From Pirellulales bacterium (lineage in GTDB: Bacteria; Planctomycetota; Planctomycetia; Pirellulales; Lacipirellulaceae), in assembly GCA_028279215.1 (NCBI GenBank), contig JANQOF010000078.1:1-34310 (forward strand): 34,310 nucleotides of DNA. The letters are read 5' to 3'. How positions within the stretch are numbered: position 1 is the stretch's first letter; the number at the start of each line of letters is the position of its first letter. The notes beneath the pieces were generated by a model. It saw only the letters and a program-made list of their open reading frames with translations, made no database searches and had not been told where the DNA came from. Made by a program: the position numbers and the translations under genes. Below are positions 26,901-33,757 of the stretch, piece by piece.

Positions 26901-27052
26901 CCAGACGAGGCATCGTGGCACTCGTAGCAGCGATTCACCAAGATTGGCCGGATCTGCTCTTCGAAATGTTCAAGCGCCTCGCGATCAAGGCCTTGGGCAA
27001 ACGCGCTTACGGGCAGCAAGCCGAGAGCAGAGACCAGCAGAAATCGAACCAT
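23933..27052 (-). CDS. PSCyt1-DUF1549-DUF1553 planctomycete cytochrome-like protein
   Basis: 1039 residues from MVRFLLVSALGLLPVSAFAQ, a signal peptide, with AGGGG upstream; the frame's earlier ATG (27127) is rejected. Domain order: PSCyt1 with the heme motif C42YEC45H46 (about 25-115), DUF1549 (about 160-385, containing HWAQHWLDLMRFAESKGHEQD and a second CARCH at 354-358), a central beta-rich part (about 500-650, probably carbohydrate-binding-like), and DUF1553 (about 760-1015, with NRIWAHLMGSGIV, LASEFVASGWDTKQLIRRLVLSSTYRQ). The two CxxCH motifs predict c-type heme attachment outside the cytoplasm. Such proteins are thought to act with DUF1501 partners, possibly in polysaccharide breakdown (inference). 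The DUF1501 gene follows after 18 bp. Confidence 0.94.
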   Translation of the reverse strand: MVRFLLVSALGLLPVSAFAQGLDREALEHFEEQIRPILVNRCYECHDASSGADAANLRLDYRGGWIDGGDSGPAVNIDQPNASLLLRAISYSDPDLQMPPRSKLPEREIQLLREWVASGAPGTEEAPSSEVSEEQFDVESRRLAHWAWQPVERPTPPENDRDDWCRDDVDRFVLDTLESAGLVPAAATNRETWLRRVTYDLTGLPPTVAQVEAFLADRSDRAFAKVVDRLLNSTAYGEHWAQHWLDLMRFAESKGHEQDFLIPHAWRYRDYVIQAMNSNVPHDQLLVEHIAGDLVTPPRIDPETRCNQSIQGTGWWHLGEATHSPVDIRGEEADRVDNQIDVFGKAFLGMTVACARCHDHKFDAISTSDYYALCGFIQSSSYQEANIADPALRAQLANQLTKHNVSFGRQLFGVYATVARDRLNKLRNVATPEQRARLVEGLTATAPLGRPTVPTVVRFDGQQLSPDDWITSGFAFGNQPVGVGTILLTNQEDASPLRIAEYDAASNEAASPKLTGMYRTRTFEVTGKRLWYRFRGKAEVFLDVDSHRTVSGPLHSVCEQAISSPGGWTWHAHSVEDYVGHRVHVEFKPTGNFALAQVCVSDSPPDEAPIADDDRFELSTSVASQDAFKRVIDTFYQAITAVEQDHATTSDARRVNWLLAHDEILPPADDQAKAELEEALEEHLTRRAALESRLPDPQYAMAMIDGSSENEFVHLRGSHKRLAPDPTPRRNLVALGEEFPIAHGSGRLELAHRIASGDNPLAARVAVNRIWAHLMGSGIVSTVDNLGVLGHPPTHPELLDYLASEFVASGWDTKQLIRRLVLSSTYRQASQPDRSLAAESIENADPANHLIHKARVRRIPAEAIRDALLVVADEVDATPFGPSVPVHITGFMRHNRSPEISGPMDGARRRSIYIQVRRNAFNHFLAGFDKPIPSTTVGLRNQSNSAAQPLMLLNDPLVHQLVGKWAANLTNQFDDDSSAIRHAYLGAYARLPDSDEMEQITSFLTDRLKGGQDPARLRQTAWFDVCLALVNSKEFVFLP

Positions 27053-27139
27053 GGCGAGACCCCTATTTGGGTTGGGGGCAGCAGGAGGGATATCACCGTT
27101 ATAACGCCTACTTGGGGAGATTTCCAATTTTACAAGCAG

Positions 27140-27541
27140 TCAACGGCTGTCTTGCCTGCTAGTCAATGCCTCTAGAACCAGTTCGAGCGTCCACCCGAGT
27201 GCTATGCCAGCGGCGTAACAAAGAAGGTCGGACCACACGAAACCGACGCCCAGTGCCAGTCGCCCTATTGTTGTTCGTCGAACCGCATCGAGCCACGGTG
27301 GGTGAAGAAGTTGGCTGAATTCGACAACACACGCAACCGCCATGGTAATCGCGGCTCGCCATTGCGGTTGCACGCCAGGTGCGATTGCGCTCAGCCCCAG
27401 AAACACCATCAGCGCCCAGAGCACGTCGCCGAAGTGCGCACTGAAAACTCCAGGTAACTGCTCTTGATACGTTCGCGATGAGAGCCCAAGGACAATCACA
27501 CACAAGGTGGCTATCGCATAAGTTAAACGCCGCCAAGCCAT
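27140..27541 (-). CDS. DUF2809 small integral membrane protein
   Basis: 133 residues with about four membrane segments (roughly 5-22, 38-56, 62-78 and 100-124). DUF2809 hallmarks: HFGDVLWALMVFLGLSA (36-52), CVVEFSQLLHPPWLDAVRRTTIGRLALGVGFVWSDLLCYAAGIALG (about 71-116), in particular the E-x-S-Q-L and PWLDA-x-R-x-T-x-x-G-x-L-x-L-G patterns. Function unknown; members resemble VanZ-like proteins. 87 bp separate it from the downstream DUF1553 gene start on the same strand; whether they are co-transcribed is unclear. Confidence 0.85.
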   Translation of the reverse strand: MAWRRLTYAIATLCVIVLGLSSRTYQEQLPGVFSAHFGDVLWALMVFLGLSAIAPGVQPQWRAAITMAVACVVEFSQLLHPPWLDAVRRTTIGRLALGVGFVWSDLLCYAAGIALGWTLELVLEALTSRQDSR

Positions 27542-27755
27542 GGAAGATCTACCCCGTCGACACGTCTAAGTGCTGAACTCGAACGACAATTGTGAGCAGC
27601 GATACCTCCTCCACGCACAGACCGGTGAGTTGGTGCGCGTCGAATCCATCTAGAGTGCGGAGACCGCACCGGGCAAGCAGCGAGGTGAGTGGAAACCGCC
27701 ACATGGGCCAGATAAGTCGCTGGGTATTTTTGGACGCAAAACCGCTGGAAATCAG

Positions 27756-27783
27756 TTGATTGTTTTGTGAGCCTTAGTATGAT
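27756..27783 (+). promoter_or_regulatory. Possible sigma-70-type promoter for activator gene
   Basis: TTGATT (27756-27761) and TATGAT (27778-27783) with a 16-base spacer; 4 of 6 and 5 of 6 consensus matches. A transcript from about 27790 would carry a leader of about 165 bases before the ATG at 27957. Confidence 0.35.
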
Positions 27784-27802
27784 GAAAACCACATAGGCCC
27801 CT

Positions 27803-27855
27803 CGGTCAGGTGGGTTCCTAGACAGACACAGAGGTATTTCGTTTATCCCTGACCG
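27803..27855 (+). promoter_or_regulatory. Leader inverted repeat upstream of activator gene
   Basis: CGGTCAGG (27803-27810) and CCTGACCG (27848-27855) are perfect complements separated by 37 bases. In RNA this would form an 8-bp stem about 100 bases before the start codon. It does not match a riboswitch class I know, and could instead be a protein-binding site. Confidence 0.35.
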
Positions 27856-27956
27856 CATTTGGCTTCGCATCACTGGACGATGTAATTCTCGGGGGGGAAA
27901 GCGGGTTAAGTCTAGACGGCATTGGGTTTCCCGCTGTTACATCGAAGTAGGACAAC

Positions 27957-29399
27957 ATGAGCAGTGGTGCTTGGTCCGCGACAACGAAGGATGACGATTT
28001 TCTGAAGTCCCAATTAGTGGCCATGGCCGATAGGCGTGGTCTCTGCTTGCAACCGGCGAGCCTGGGCGCAGATCAACCCGAGTCTCCCCTCGAATTTGTA
28101 TGCCGATTGTCGTCCGGCCGAGAGTTGCTGATGGCCGATTTGCGTACGGCGGAACGTTGGGCGAGCTTGGACCAAACACTTGCCTTTCGTCGTCGAGACC
28201 GCGCCGAATCTCCGTACGTCATCGGGCTAGTCGATGGCGGCCTTCCGGTCGACCGATGTCTTGATGCTCAGCGATTGGTCGATCGCGTTGTCTGCTTACC
28301 GCTAAGCGTTGACGATTTAGACGCGGCAGTCGATACGGCGATGGCCGATTCGGCATCGAAGAAACCCGTCGCTCCCGAGCTTCGCGAACTCGTTGGGGGC
28401 GGCGAACGGCTCGTGGCTCGTACGCCCTACATGTACTCACTGTTTGAGAACGTGGAGATGATCGCCAAACGCGACCTAACCGTCCTGCTCATCGGCGAAA
28501 CAGGAACGGGCAAGACCACCCTTGCTCGCATCATTCACGGCCTCTCGGCGCGTTACGACAGAAGTTTCACCAATGTCGCTTGCGGGACGCTGCAAACGGA
28601 ATTGATCGATAGCGCCTTATTCGGACATGTTCGGGGCGCTTTCGCGGGCGCCGATTCGAGTAAGGAGGGTAAGTTTGCGGCCGCAATGGACGGCACCATC
28701 TTGCTCGACGAGATCGACATGCTTGGCCTCCATCAGCAGGCGAAGTTGCTCCGCGTGCTTGAGACCGGACAATACGAATCGCTCGGCTCGAACGATACGC
28801 TGACCACTACCGCGCGGGTGATCGTTGCGAGCAACGAGCCACTCAAACCGCTAATGGAGCGAGGGAATTTCCGTCCCGACCTGTACTTTCGGCTGAATCA
28901 GGTGATGCTCGAACTTCCTCCCTTGCGAAATCGCCCACTCGACATCGTGCCGTTGGCATTACAGTTCATCGAACTGGCGGCTGAGCGAAACCAAGTGGAA
29001 ATCCGCGCCGTCCATCCCGATTTCTTAGACGCCCTGGAAACCTACTATTGGCCAGGCAACGTGAGGGAATTGCGAAATGAAGTGACCCGAGCGGTACTGT
29101 TCGCCCGCAACGGAATCATCGATCCGCACACGCTAAGCGCGACCATCAAGAACGAACAAAGCCCTCATCATTCCAACAATAGCCCCTATGGCTTGGCGGG
29201 CGAGGTCGCATGCACCGAGCAAGCCGCCATCGAGCGGATGCTCAAGGTACATCGTTTCAACCGCACAGCCACGGCAAAAGCGCTCGGGATTAGTCGCGTA
29301 ACTCTATACAACAAGATTCGTCGCTACCGAATCGAAATCGATGCCCTGCGGGCCGCAGAGTCTGGCGCGCCGCTGCCGTTGGTGCTTCGAAGGAACTAG
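27957..29399 (+). CDS. Sigma-54-type enhancer-binding protein with GAFAGA loop
   Basis: 480 residues, AGGA 5 bases before ATG. Residues 1-150 look like a degenerate receiver domain (LLMADLRTAE, PYVIGLVDGG, RVVCLPLSVDDLDAAVDTAM): an Asp is present near 61 but the usual Lys after strand 5 is not. The AAA+ domain (about 150-390) has Walker A GETGTGKTT (180-188), GAFAGA (227-232) in place of GAFTGA, Walker B GTILLDEID (246-254), the arginine region RPDLYFRL (306-313) and WPGNVRELRN (365-374). The C-terminal Fis-like helix-turn-helix is at 435-459 (NRTATAKALGISRVTLYNKIRRYRI). Normal members drive open-complex formation by sigma-54 polymerase. The Thr-to-Ala change in the sigma-54 contact loop is unusual. 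No sensor kinase is adjacent. The stop codon overlaps copy 2 of the 159-bp element. Confidence 0.9.
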   Translation: MSSGAWSATTKDDDFLKSQLVAMADRRGLCLQPASLGADQPESPLEFVCRLSSGRELLMADLRTAERWASLDQTLAFRRRDRAESPYVIGLVDGGLPVDRCLDAQRLVDRVVCLPLSVDDLDAAVDTAMADSASKKPVAPELRELVGGGERLVARTPYMYSLFENVEMIAKRDLTVLLIGETGTGKTTLARIIHGLSARYDRSFTNVACGTLQTELIDSALFGHVRGAFAGADSSKEGKFAAAMDGTILLDEIDMLGLHQQAKLLRVLETGQYESLGSNDTLTTTARVIVASNEPLKPLMERGNFRPDLYFRLNQVMLELPPLRNRPLDIVPLALQFIELAAERNQVEIRAVHPDFLDALETYYWPGNVRELRNEVTRAVLFARNGIIDPHTLSATIKNEQSPHHSNNSPYGLAGEVACTEQAAIERMLKVHRFNRTATAKALGISRVTLYNKIRRYRIEIDALRAAESGAPLPLVLRRN

Positions 29400-29556
29400 A
29401 GCGCCCTTCACCTATCTTTAGCGTGTTTGCTTACCACGTCTGCATCTGGCTGCGATAGCCCGCGTCAGCGAATCATATAGATTCGCCTGGTTCGGCCGCC
29501 TTGCCAGATTTGACTCGTTTACGCCAGCGTCGCCACAGCTAGCCGAAGCACGCTCT
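29398..29556 (+). repeat. Dispersed 159-bp inverted-repeat element, copy 2
   Basis: Same length and orientation as copy 1 (22227-22385), aligned without gaps at about 134 of 159 positions. Its first two bases are the last two of the activator's TAG stop. Outermost 12 bases at each end are unchanged between copies, and the centre forms GCGAATC-ATATA-GATTCGC, a 7-bp stem. It fills most of the space between two convergent genes, so it could also serve as a two-way transcription terminator. Confidence 0.8.
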
Positions 29557-29575
29557 AACCAGCCAAGCTGATGGC

Positions 29576-30427
29576 CTAACTCGATCCAGCTGCGACCGGT
29601 CGAGAACCATCGCGAAGGTACTCACTCCAGCTACCGGAATAGAGCATCGATTTCGGAAGACCGGCGTGCTCCATGGCAAGCAAGTTCATGCAGGCGGTAA
29701 CTCCCGAACCGCACATGTGAACAACGGTTCGGTCGCCCGTCGACCCGACGACGCCCGCAAACCGTTGCCGAAGGGCATCGGCCGGTAGAAACTCTCCAGT
29801 CGCAGCGAAGTTGCCCGTGAATGGCAGATTGATTGCTCCGGGCACGTGGCCAGCCACTGAATCGATGGGCTCGACTTCGCCGCGGAACCGCTCCGCCGCG
29901 CGGGCGTCAATCAGCAGCAACTCGGACGCGCGGAGTTTGTCGATCAGGGTCTCGGAGGTGATCCACATCGAGTCGTCAACCGTCGGCGCGAAGTTGGTTG
30001 GCGTGGGGACTGGCGCCTGCGTGACCATTGGGCGGCCGCCGTTTACCCAGCCCGCCAAACCGCCGTCGAGTACGGCCACGTCGCTCAGGCCTACCCACCG
30101 GGCAAGCCACCAGAAACGCGACGCAAACGCGCCCCGCGAGTCGTCGTAAGCCACTACCTGCATTGAGCGATCGATTCCCCAAGCAGCGAGCTGCGCAGCG
30201 AAGGTTTCCGCGTTGGGCAGCGGGTGCCGGCCCGAATAGGCGGTGACTGGCGACGAAAGGTGCTCGTTTAAATGGGCGTATACAGCGCTAGGTAAATGCC
30301 CGGCGACGTACTCGGCTTGCCCAGCTTCGGGGTCGGCAAGCGAGAACCGGCAGTCGACAATTGTCACGTTGCCGTCGCGGTGAAGGTCTAGCAGTTGGTC
30401 GGCGGTGATGAGCGTTTGGTACGACAT
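29576..30427 (-). CDS. Thiosulfate / 3-mercaptopyruvate sulfurtransferase
   Basis: 283 residues from MSYQTLITADQLLDL; the longer frame (to 30475) would run into the neighbouring gene's terminator, so the inner ATG is preferred. Two rhodanese domains: the first (about 1-135) is inactive-type with VVAYDDSRGAFASRFWWLARWVG, the second (about 155-283) has the catalytic Cys239 in the loop MCGSGVTAC (238-246). A CGSGVTA loop is typical of 3-mercaptopyruvate sulfurtransferases, while thiosulfate sulfurtransferases tend to have charged loops (CRKGVT), so the former is favoured. Transfers sulfur from 3-mercaptopyruvate or thiosulfate to cyanide or thiols, cytoplasmic. No neighbour suggests a pathway. 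Confidence 0.92.
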   Translation of the reverse strand: MSYQTLITADQLLDLHRDGNVTIVDCRFSLADPEAGQAEYVAGHLPSAVYAHLNEHLSSPVTAYSGRHPLPNAETFAAQLAAWGIDRSMQVVAYDDSRGAFASRFWWLARWVGLSDVAVLDGGLAGWVNGGRPMVTQAPVPTPTNFAPTVDDSMWITSETLIDKLRASELLLIDARAAERFRGEVEPIDSVAGHVPGAINLPFTGNFAATGEFLPADALRQRFAGVVGSTGDRTVVHMCGSGVTACMNLLAMEHAGLPKSMLYSGSWSEYLRDGSRPVAAGSS

Positions 30428-30473
30428 GCAGGTGATTGTAATGCGCACCCTCGCCGGCGCGATCTCCGACTGC

Positions 30474-30510
30474 AAGAAAAAAACGCCACGCTTGGGAAAC
30501 CCAAGCGTGG
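30474..30510 (-). terminator. Strong intrinsic terminator
   Basis: Perfect 12-bp stem (GCCACGCTTGGG and CCCAAGCGTGGC) with a 3-base loop at 30484-30510. On the minus strand it is followed by GTTTTTTTCTT. It lies 27 bases beyond the stop of the PEP-CTERM gene and ends that transcript before the sulfurtransferase gene. Confidence 0.93.
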
Positions 30511-30536
30511 CATCCTAAAGTCATGAGCGATTTGGA

Positions 30537-31757
30537 CTACGAGCGTATGAGCCCACGCAATCCGAACGCCGCCATTCCGATCATTAGTAGCACCGAGGAA
30601 GGTTCGGGCACAACGCCTGCCGCCATCGCTTCGATCGCATCGATATCGAATACAGCGAAGTTGCCCTCTTCATCACCGATCGCCCCAATGCTGAAGGTCG
30701 CAAGTGCGTATCCGTGGTCCCATGGATGCCCACCGTGATCGAGGAAGAACGCAGCGCCCGTGGCATCCAAGACCATCAGTTCACTACCGGTCGCGTAGTA
30801 GCCGTCCGGATCCAATGGATCCTCAATTTGGTCAATGCTAAAGATGATTCGATCCGCCTCACCACTACCGGTCGGATCGACCTCGAACATGGTATCTTCC
30901 CCGACGGTGTCGTTGACCATCAAGGCGTCGACGTTGATACGATCGGGTTCGATATTCGTAGGCAGGTCTCCGAGTAGAAAGAACACCGCGGCCTCGATCA
31001 TCATCAAATCGATGTACGGCGTGCCGTCTCCGTTGAACACGGAAACTGGCGGGCCGGCAAAGCCTGTGGCTGCGTCAAGGCGAAGCGAGACTTTATTGAC
31101 ATCGTCGGTGAATGCGGGTTCAGGGCCCCAAACTTCCAAGGCATCGATGTCGACTGGAAGTGGCATTCCGTTGATTGCCGCTTGGTCGGCCCAGAGGCCT
31201 TGGTCCTCCGCCACATTGGCACCACCAAACAAGCCCAGCTCATAGGAAATCTCGCCCGCTCCACCTACCGTGTTGCCATTCTTTAGCAAGACGCCGGGGG
31301 GAGTTCCAGGCGGCAACACGCCGGGCGCTGGAGTGAAGCCTGGGCCATACCCGACAAAGTCCATATCGAGCGAGAACAGTAGGTGTGCGTCGTCGCGTAG
31401 CAATGCTTCGAATAGCGCGTCGCCGTGGAAAGCCGCCGCATCGATCTCAAGATCAATAAGCGGCGTCGGGAAAATCGGCGGCGAGAAGTCTTGTCCATTG
31501 GCTACGCCGCCCGAGCCATCCCACGCGACGATCTGCTTGGCGTCGGGTGAAGTACCAACGGCCGTGATCTCATGATCGCCATCGTGGGAATACTCTTTGC
31601 CAGGAACAATATCCGGAGGCGCAATACCGGGGCCAAGTGCCGGGACACCATCCGCCAACGATCCATAGTCAATCGTTCCAAGTGCAGTGTTCGCGACGCC
31701 CATGGCTATCGCGGCAACGAGCGACATCGATGCTCGCAAACATAGATTCCATCGCAT
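30537..31757 (-). CDS. PEP-CTERM protein of unknown function
   Basis: 406 residues; AAGGGAGA lies upstream of the ATG. Signal peptide about 1-27 (SLVAAIAMGVANTALG). Residues 28-380 are acidic and beta-rich with no named domain recognised; repeated phrases such as HDGDHEITAVGTSPDAKQIVAWDGSGG and GFAGPPVSVFNGDGTPYIDL suggest a compact extracellular domain. The end is VPEPSSVLL (383-391), a hydrophobic stretch and RGLIRS, a typical exosortase tail. Expected fate: export and surface anchoring or release. Monocistronic, as a strong terminator follows and a 588-bp gap precedes it. Confidence 0.88.
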   Translation of the reverse strand: MRWNLCLRASMSLVAAIAMGVANTALGTIDYGSLADGVPALGPGIAPPDIVPGKEYSHDGDHEITAVGTSPDAKQIVAWDGSGGVANGQDFSPPIFPTPLIDLEIDAAAFHGDALFEALLRDDAHLLFSLDMDFVGYGPGFTPAPGVLPPGTPPGVLLKNGNTVGGAGEISYELGLFGGANVAEDQGLWADQAAINGMPLPVDIDALEVWGPEPAFTDDVNKVSLRLDAATGFAGPPVSVFNGDGTPYIDLMMIEAAVFFLLGDLPTNIEPDRINVDALMVNDTVGEDTMFEVDPTGSGEADRIIFSIDQIEDPLDPDGYYATGSELMVLDATGAAFFLDHGGHPWDHGYALATFSIGAIGDEEGNFAVFDIDAIEAMAAGVVPEPSSVLLMIGMAAFGLRGLIRS

Positions 31758-32345
31758 GCGTTTCTCCCTTCTTTTGCAAAATCAGAAAGTAGGTTTGGAA
31801 CCAACCTGTGTACACCTGAGAGCATCTTGCGCGCACGATAAAGCACTCTGCTTGAGGTCAAGCGGAGTGACACTAGATGCCGCCCAAACGCGGAGGCTCC
31901 CCTCGTCCGCGTGCATACTCCCCCGAGTACAAAGTCGTTCCCCGATCGAAAAGCTCCCGATGGTCAGTCTCCACCCAATTGCGATGGGCGTCAACCTTTT
32001 GGTGACAAATCAGTGCAACATGTCCAAAAAGGCCTGTCGATGAGTGACCCCCCACGTTTGGGTGGTGCTGGGCCATGTGAGCCGTGGATATGCTCAGCAA
32101 CCACCAACGCCAAGCCGTTCGACTCACCCAGTGATTGAGCTTTGAGCGGGGCAAAGAGTTGGTCCTTGCCATTCGGTCCACCCGACGTTCGGTAGCACCG
32201 CTCGCTGTGCCTCATGAAGGTCCTGACTTCGTTTGACTTCGGGTTTCCGAGAGACTAGCATCAGTCTTCACGTTGGCCGGTCTGCTATGCAGCCGTTCTC
32301 CGCCTTCCGTTCGCACTTGAAGACACCACATCTGGGAGAGGACTA
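31758..32345. other. Intergenic region, 588 bases, unexplained
   Basis: Divergent gap between two PEP-CTERM genes. Short frames here have no ribosome-binding site or recognisable motif. A 7-bp stem (ACGCGGA at 31888-31894 with TCCGCGT at 31906-31912) is the only structure I can point to. It may hold two promoters, an unrecognised RNA or a decayed gene. Confidence 0.5.
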
Positions 32346-32996
32346 ATGAAGGTCAACCCAATCCTTGGGGTTACGTTTCTTTCTCGTTGCGCGTTGCTTG
32401 GGCTTCTCTTGTCGGCCTCCGCGGCACCGGCTTTCGGTGACAACTTTGTCTTCGACGTCGAATACCTCGGAGACGACCAGACGCAACTCGTGCCAGGCAG
32501 CGACGAACCGGTTGGCCAATTCATTGAACCGGGCGACACCTTCCAATGGACGATCGAATCGGTCGTCGGCAGCTACTGGTTGGTCGAGAGCGGAGGTGGG
32601 TTCTTCCCGCTTATGGCGTTCTCGGTCGATCCCGCAGGCGCTCGGACCGGCGACTTCACGCTCGTGTTACGGAAGGACGGTGCCGATGTCTTTTCTCTCG
32701 TTGGGGACGACGTGATAACGCAAGAAGTTCACCTCGGCACCAACACCGTGGAACTGCCGACGGGATTGATGTTCGACGAGATGTTCCTCGACTTTGAACT
32801 CATCGAATCGATCTCAGTGGTCGACCCCGGGTTTCCGGTCGATACCCAGATCGATAGCCGCCTGCCGATCTTCGGCGCACCAGAGAACAACACCTTCTCG
32901 CCTGGCATCATCTTCGTCCCCGAGCCCGCAACTCTAACGCTGCTGGCGTTCGCGCTCGCCGCGGCGCGAATGCGGCGCGGCGAGCGTATGCCCTGA
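32346..32996 (+). CDS. Small PEP-CTERM protein
   Basis: 216 residues with GGGAGAGG 4 bases before the ATG. Signal peptide about 1-31 (CALLGLLLSASAAPAFG). The mature domain (about 32-185) is acidic and beta-rich (FVFDVEYLGDDQTQLVPGSDEPVGQF... PGDTFQWTIESVVGSYWLVE) and I cannot assign it. The C-terminus VPEPATLTLLAFALAAARMRR (191-211) is a typical sorting signal. Surface protein; no dockerin-like repeat. Divergent from another PEP-CTERM gene across 588 bp and convergent with the methyltransferase gene 38 bp away. Confidence 0.88.
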   Translation: MKVNPILGVTFLSRCALLGLLLSASAAPAFGDNFVFDVEYLGDDQTQLVPGSDEPVGQFIEPGDTFQWTIESVVGSYWLVESGGGFFPLMAFSVDPAGARTGDFTLVLRKDGADVFSLVGDDVITQEVHLGTNTVELPTGLMFDEMFLDFELIESISVVDPGFPVDTQIDSRLPIFGAPENNTFSPGIIFVPEPATLTLLAFALAAARMRRGERMP

Positions 32997-33034
32997 TCGG
33001 GCCAGCAGCAGTCGCTGGAGCTTTGGCAGGGCAC

Positions 33035-33757
33035 TTATCTCAGTTTCTCTGGCTTACTGAAAACCACCAGATAGTTCTCTTCAAGCTCGTCAAGGATCGG
33101 TTCCTGCATGCGCTCGAAGCCGACCGACTCGATTTCCGCACAGAACACATCCTTCCCCGCCCGAACGTGACCGAGGATCCAGTCGGGACTGGTGGCCTCG
33201 TCGCGAATGAAGTCGACCACCACAAGTTTGCCGCCTGGTCGCAGAGCGCGATAAATTGAAGTGGTGGTTTTGGTTGGAAACTCAAAGTGGTGATAGGTGT
33301 CGCATACGAACACCAGGTCAATCGACTCGGGCGGTAGGTTAACCGAGTCTTCATCGCACAGCACCGGCGTGATGTTTTCGATGCCGGCGTGTTGCGCTTT
33401 GTTAGCAATGTGTTCAATGAGCTTGGGCGAAATATCGACCGCATAGACCCACCCGGCATCGCCCACCTCGCCCGAAAACAGCACGGTGAACAAGCCAGTC
33501 CCGGCCCCCACGTCCGCGACGCGCATGCCGGGCCGTACGCCGGTGGCTTTCAAGATCGCATTGCGGGCGGCATAGGCTTCGCGCCCCTCGCGCTCGAATC
33601 GTTCGACGAACTCATTGGGGTCGAGTTGAGGGTCGAGAAACCGATCGTTGATGCCCTCGGGCAACTTGGTGGCGGTTGAGGAATCGGGCTGCGCCGCCAG
33701 CGGTGGGGCCGTGAACAACCAAAGAACCAAGCAATAAGACGGAAGGGTACGTTTCAT
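33035..33757 (-). CDS. Class I SAM-dependent methyltransferase with signal peptide
   Basis: 240 residues from MKRTLPSYCLVLWLFTAPPLAAQ, an apparent signal peptide; the frame is open further to 33952, but that part is unlike a protein. The Rossmann motif I is VADVGAGTGLF (80-90), then YAVDISPKLIEHI (about 105-117), with LVFVCDTYHHF (motif IV region) and LRPGGKLVVVDFI (motif V/VI region). Substrate unknown. Family proteins use S-adenosylmethionine, normally cytoplasmic, so an exported form is odd, though similar planctomycete proteins exist. It could be a lipid or quinone modifying enzyme at the membrane (inference). Convergent with the preceding gene. Confidence 0.87.
   Translation of the reverse strand: MKRTLPSYCLVLWLFTAPPLAAQPDSSTATKLPEGINDRFLDPQLDPNEFVERFEREGREAYAARNAILKATGVRPGMRVADVGAGTGLFTVLFSGEVGDAGWVYAVDISPKLIEHIANKAQHAGIENITPVLCDEDSVNLPPESIDLVFVCDTYHHFEFPTKTTTSIYRALRPGGKLVVVDFIRDEATSPDWILGHVRAGKDVFCAEIESVGFERMQEPILDELEENYLVVFSKPEKLR

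Larger units (their letters stand above)
27542..27956. other. Intergenic region, 415 bases, divergent promoters
   Basis: No gene supported. Lies between the DUF2809 gene (minus) and the sigma-54-type activator (plus). It contains a sigma-70-like promoter candidate at 27756-27783 and an 8-bp inverted repeat at 27803-27855 in the expected leader of the activator. A run of seven or more G at about 27891-27897 is also present. Confidence 0.6.

Noticed and set aside
31873-32181. Minus-strand frame of 102 codons in the large gap
   Set aside because: No ribosome-binding site, no motif, and competing frames of similar length on the other strand.
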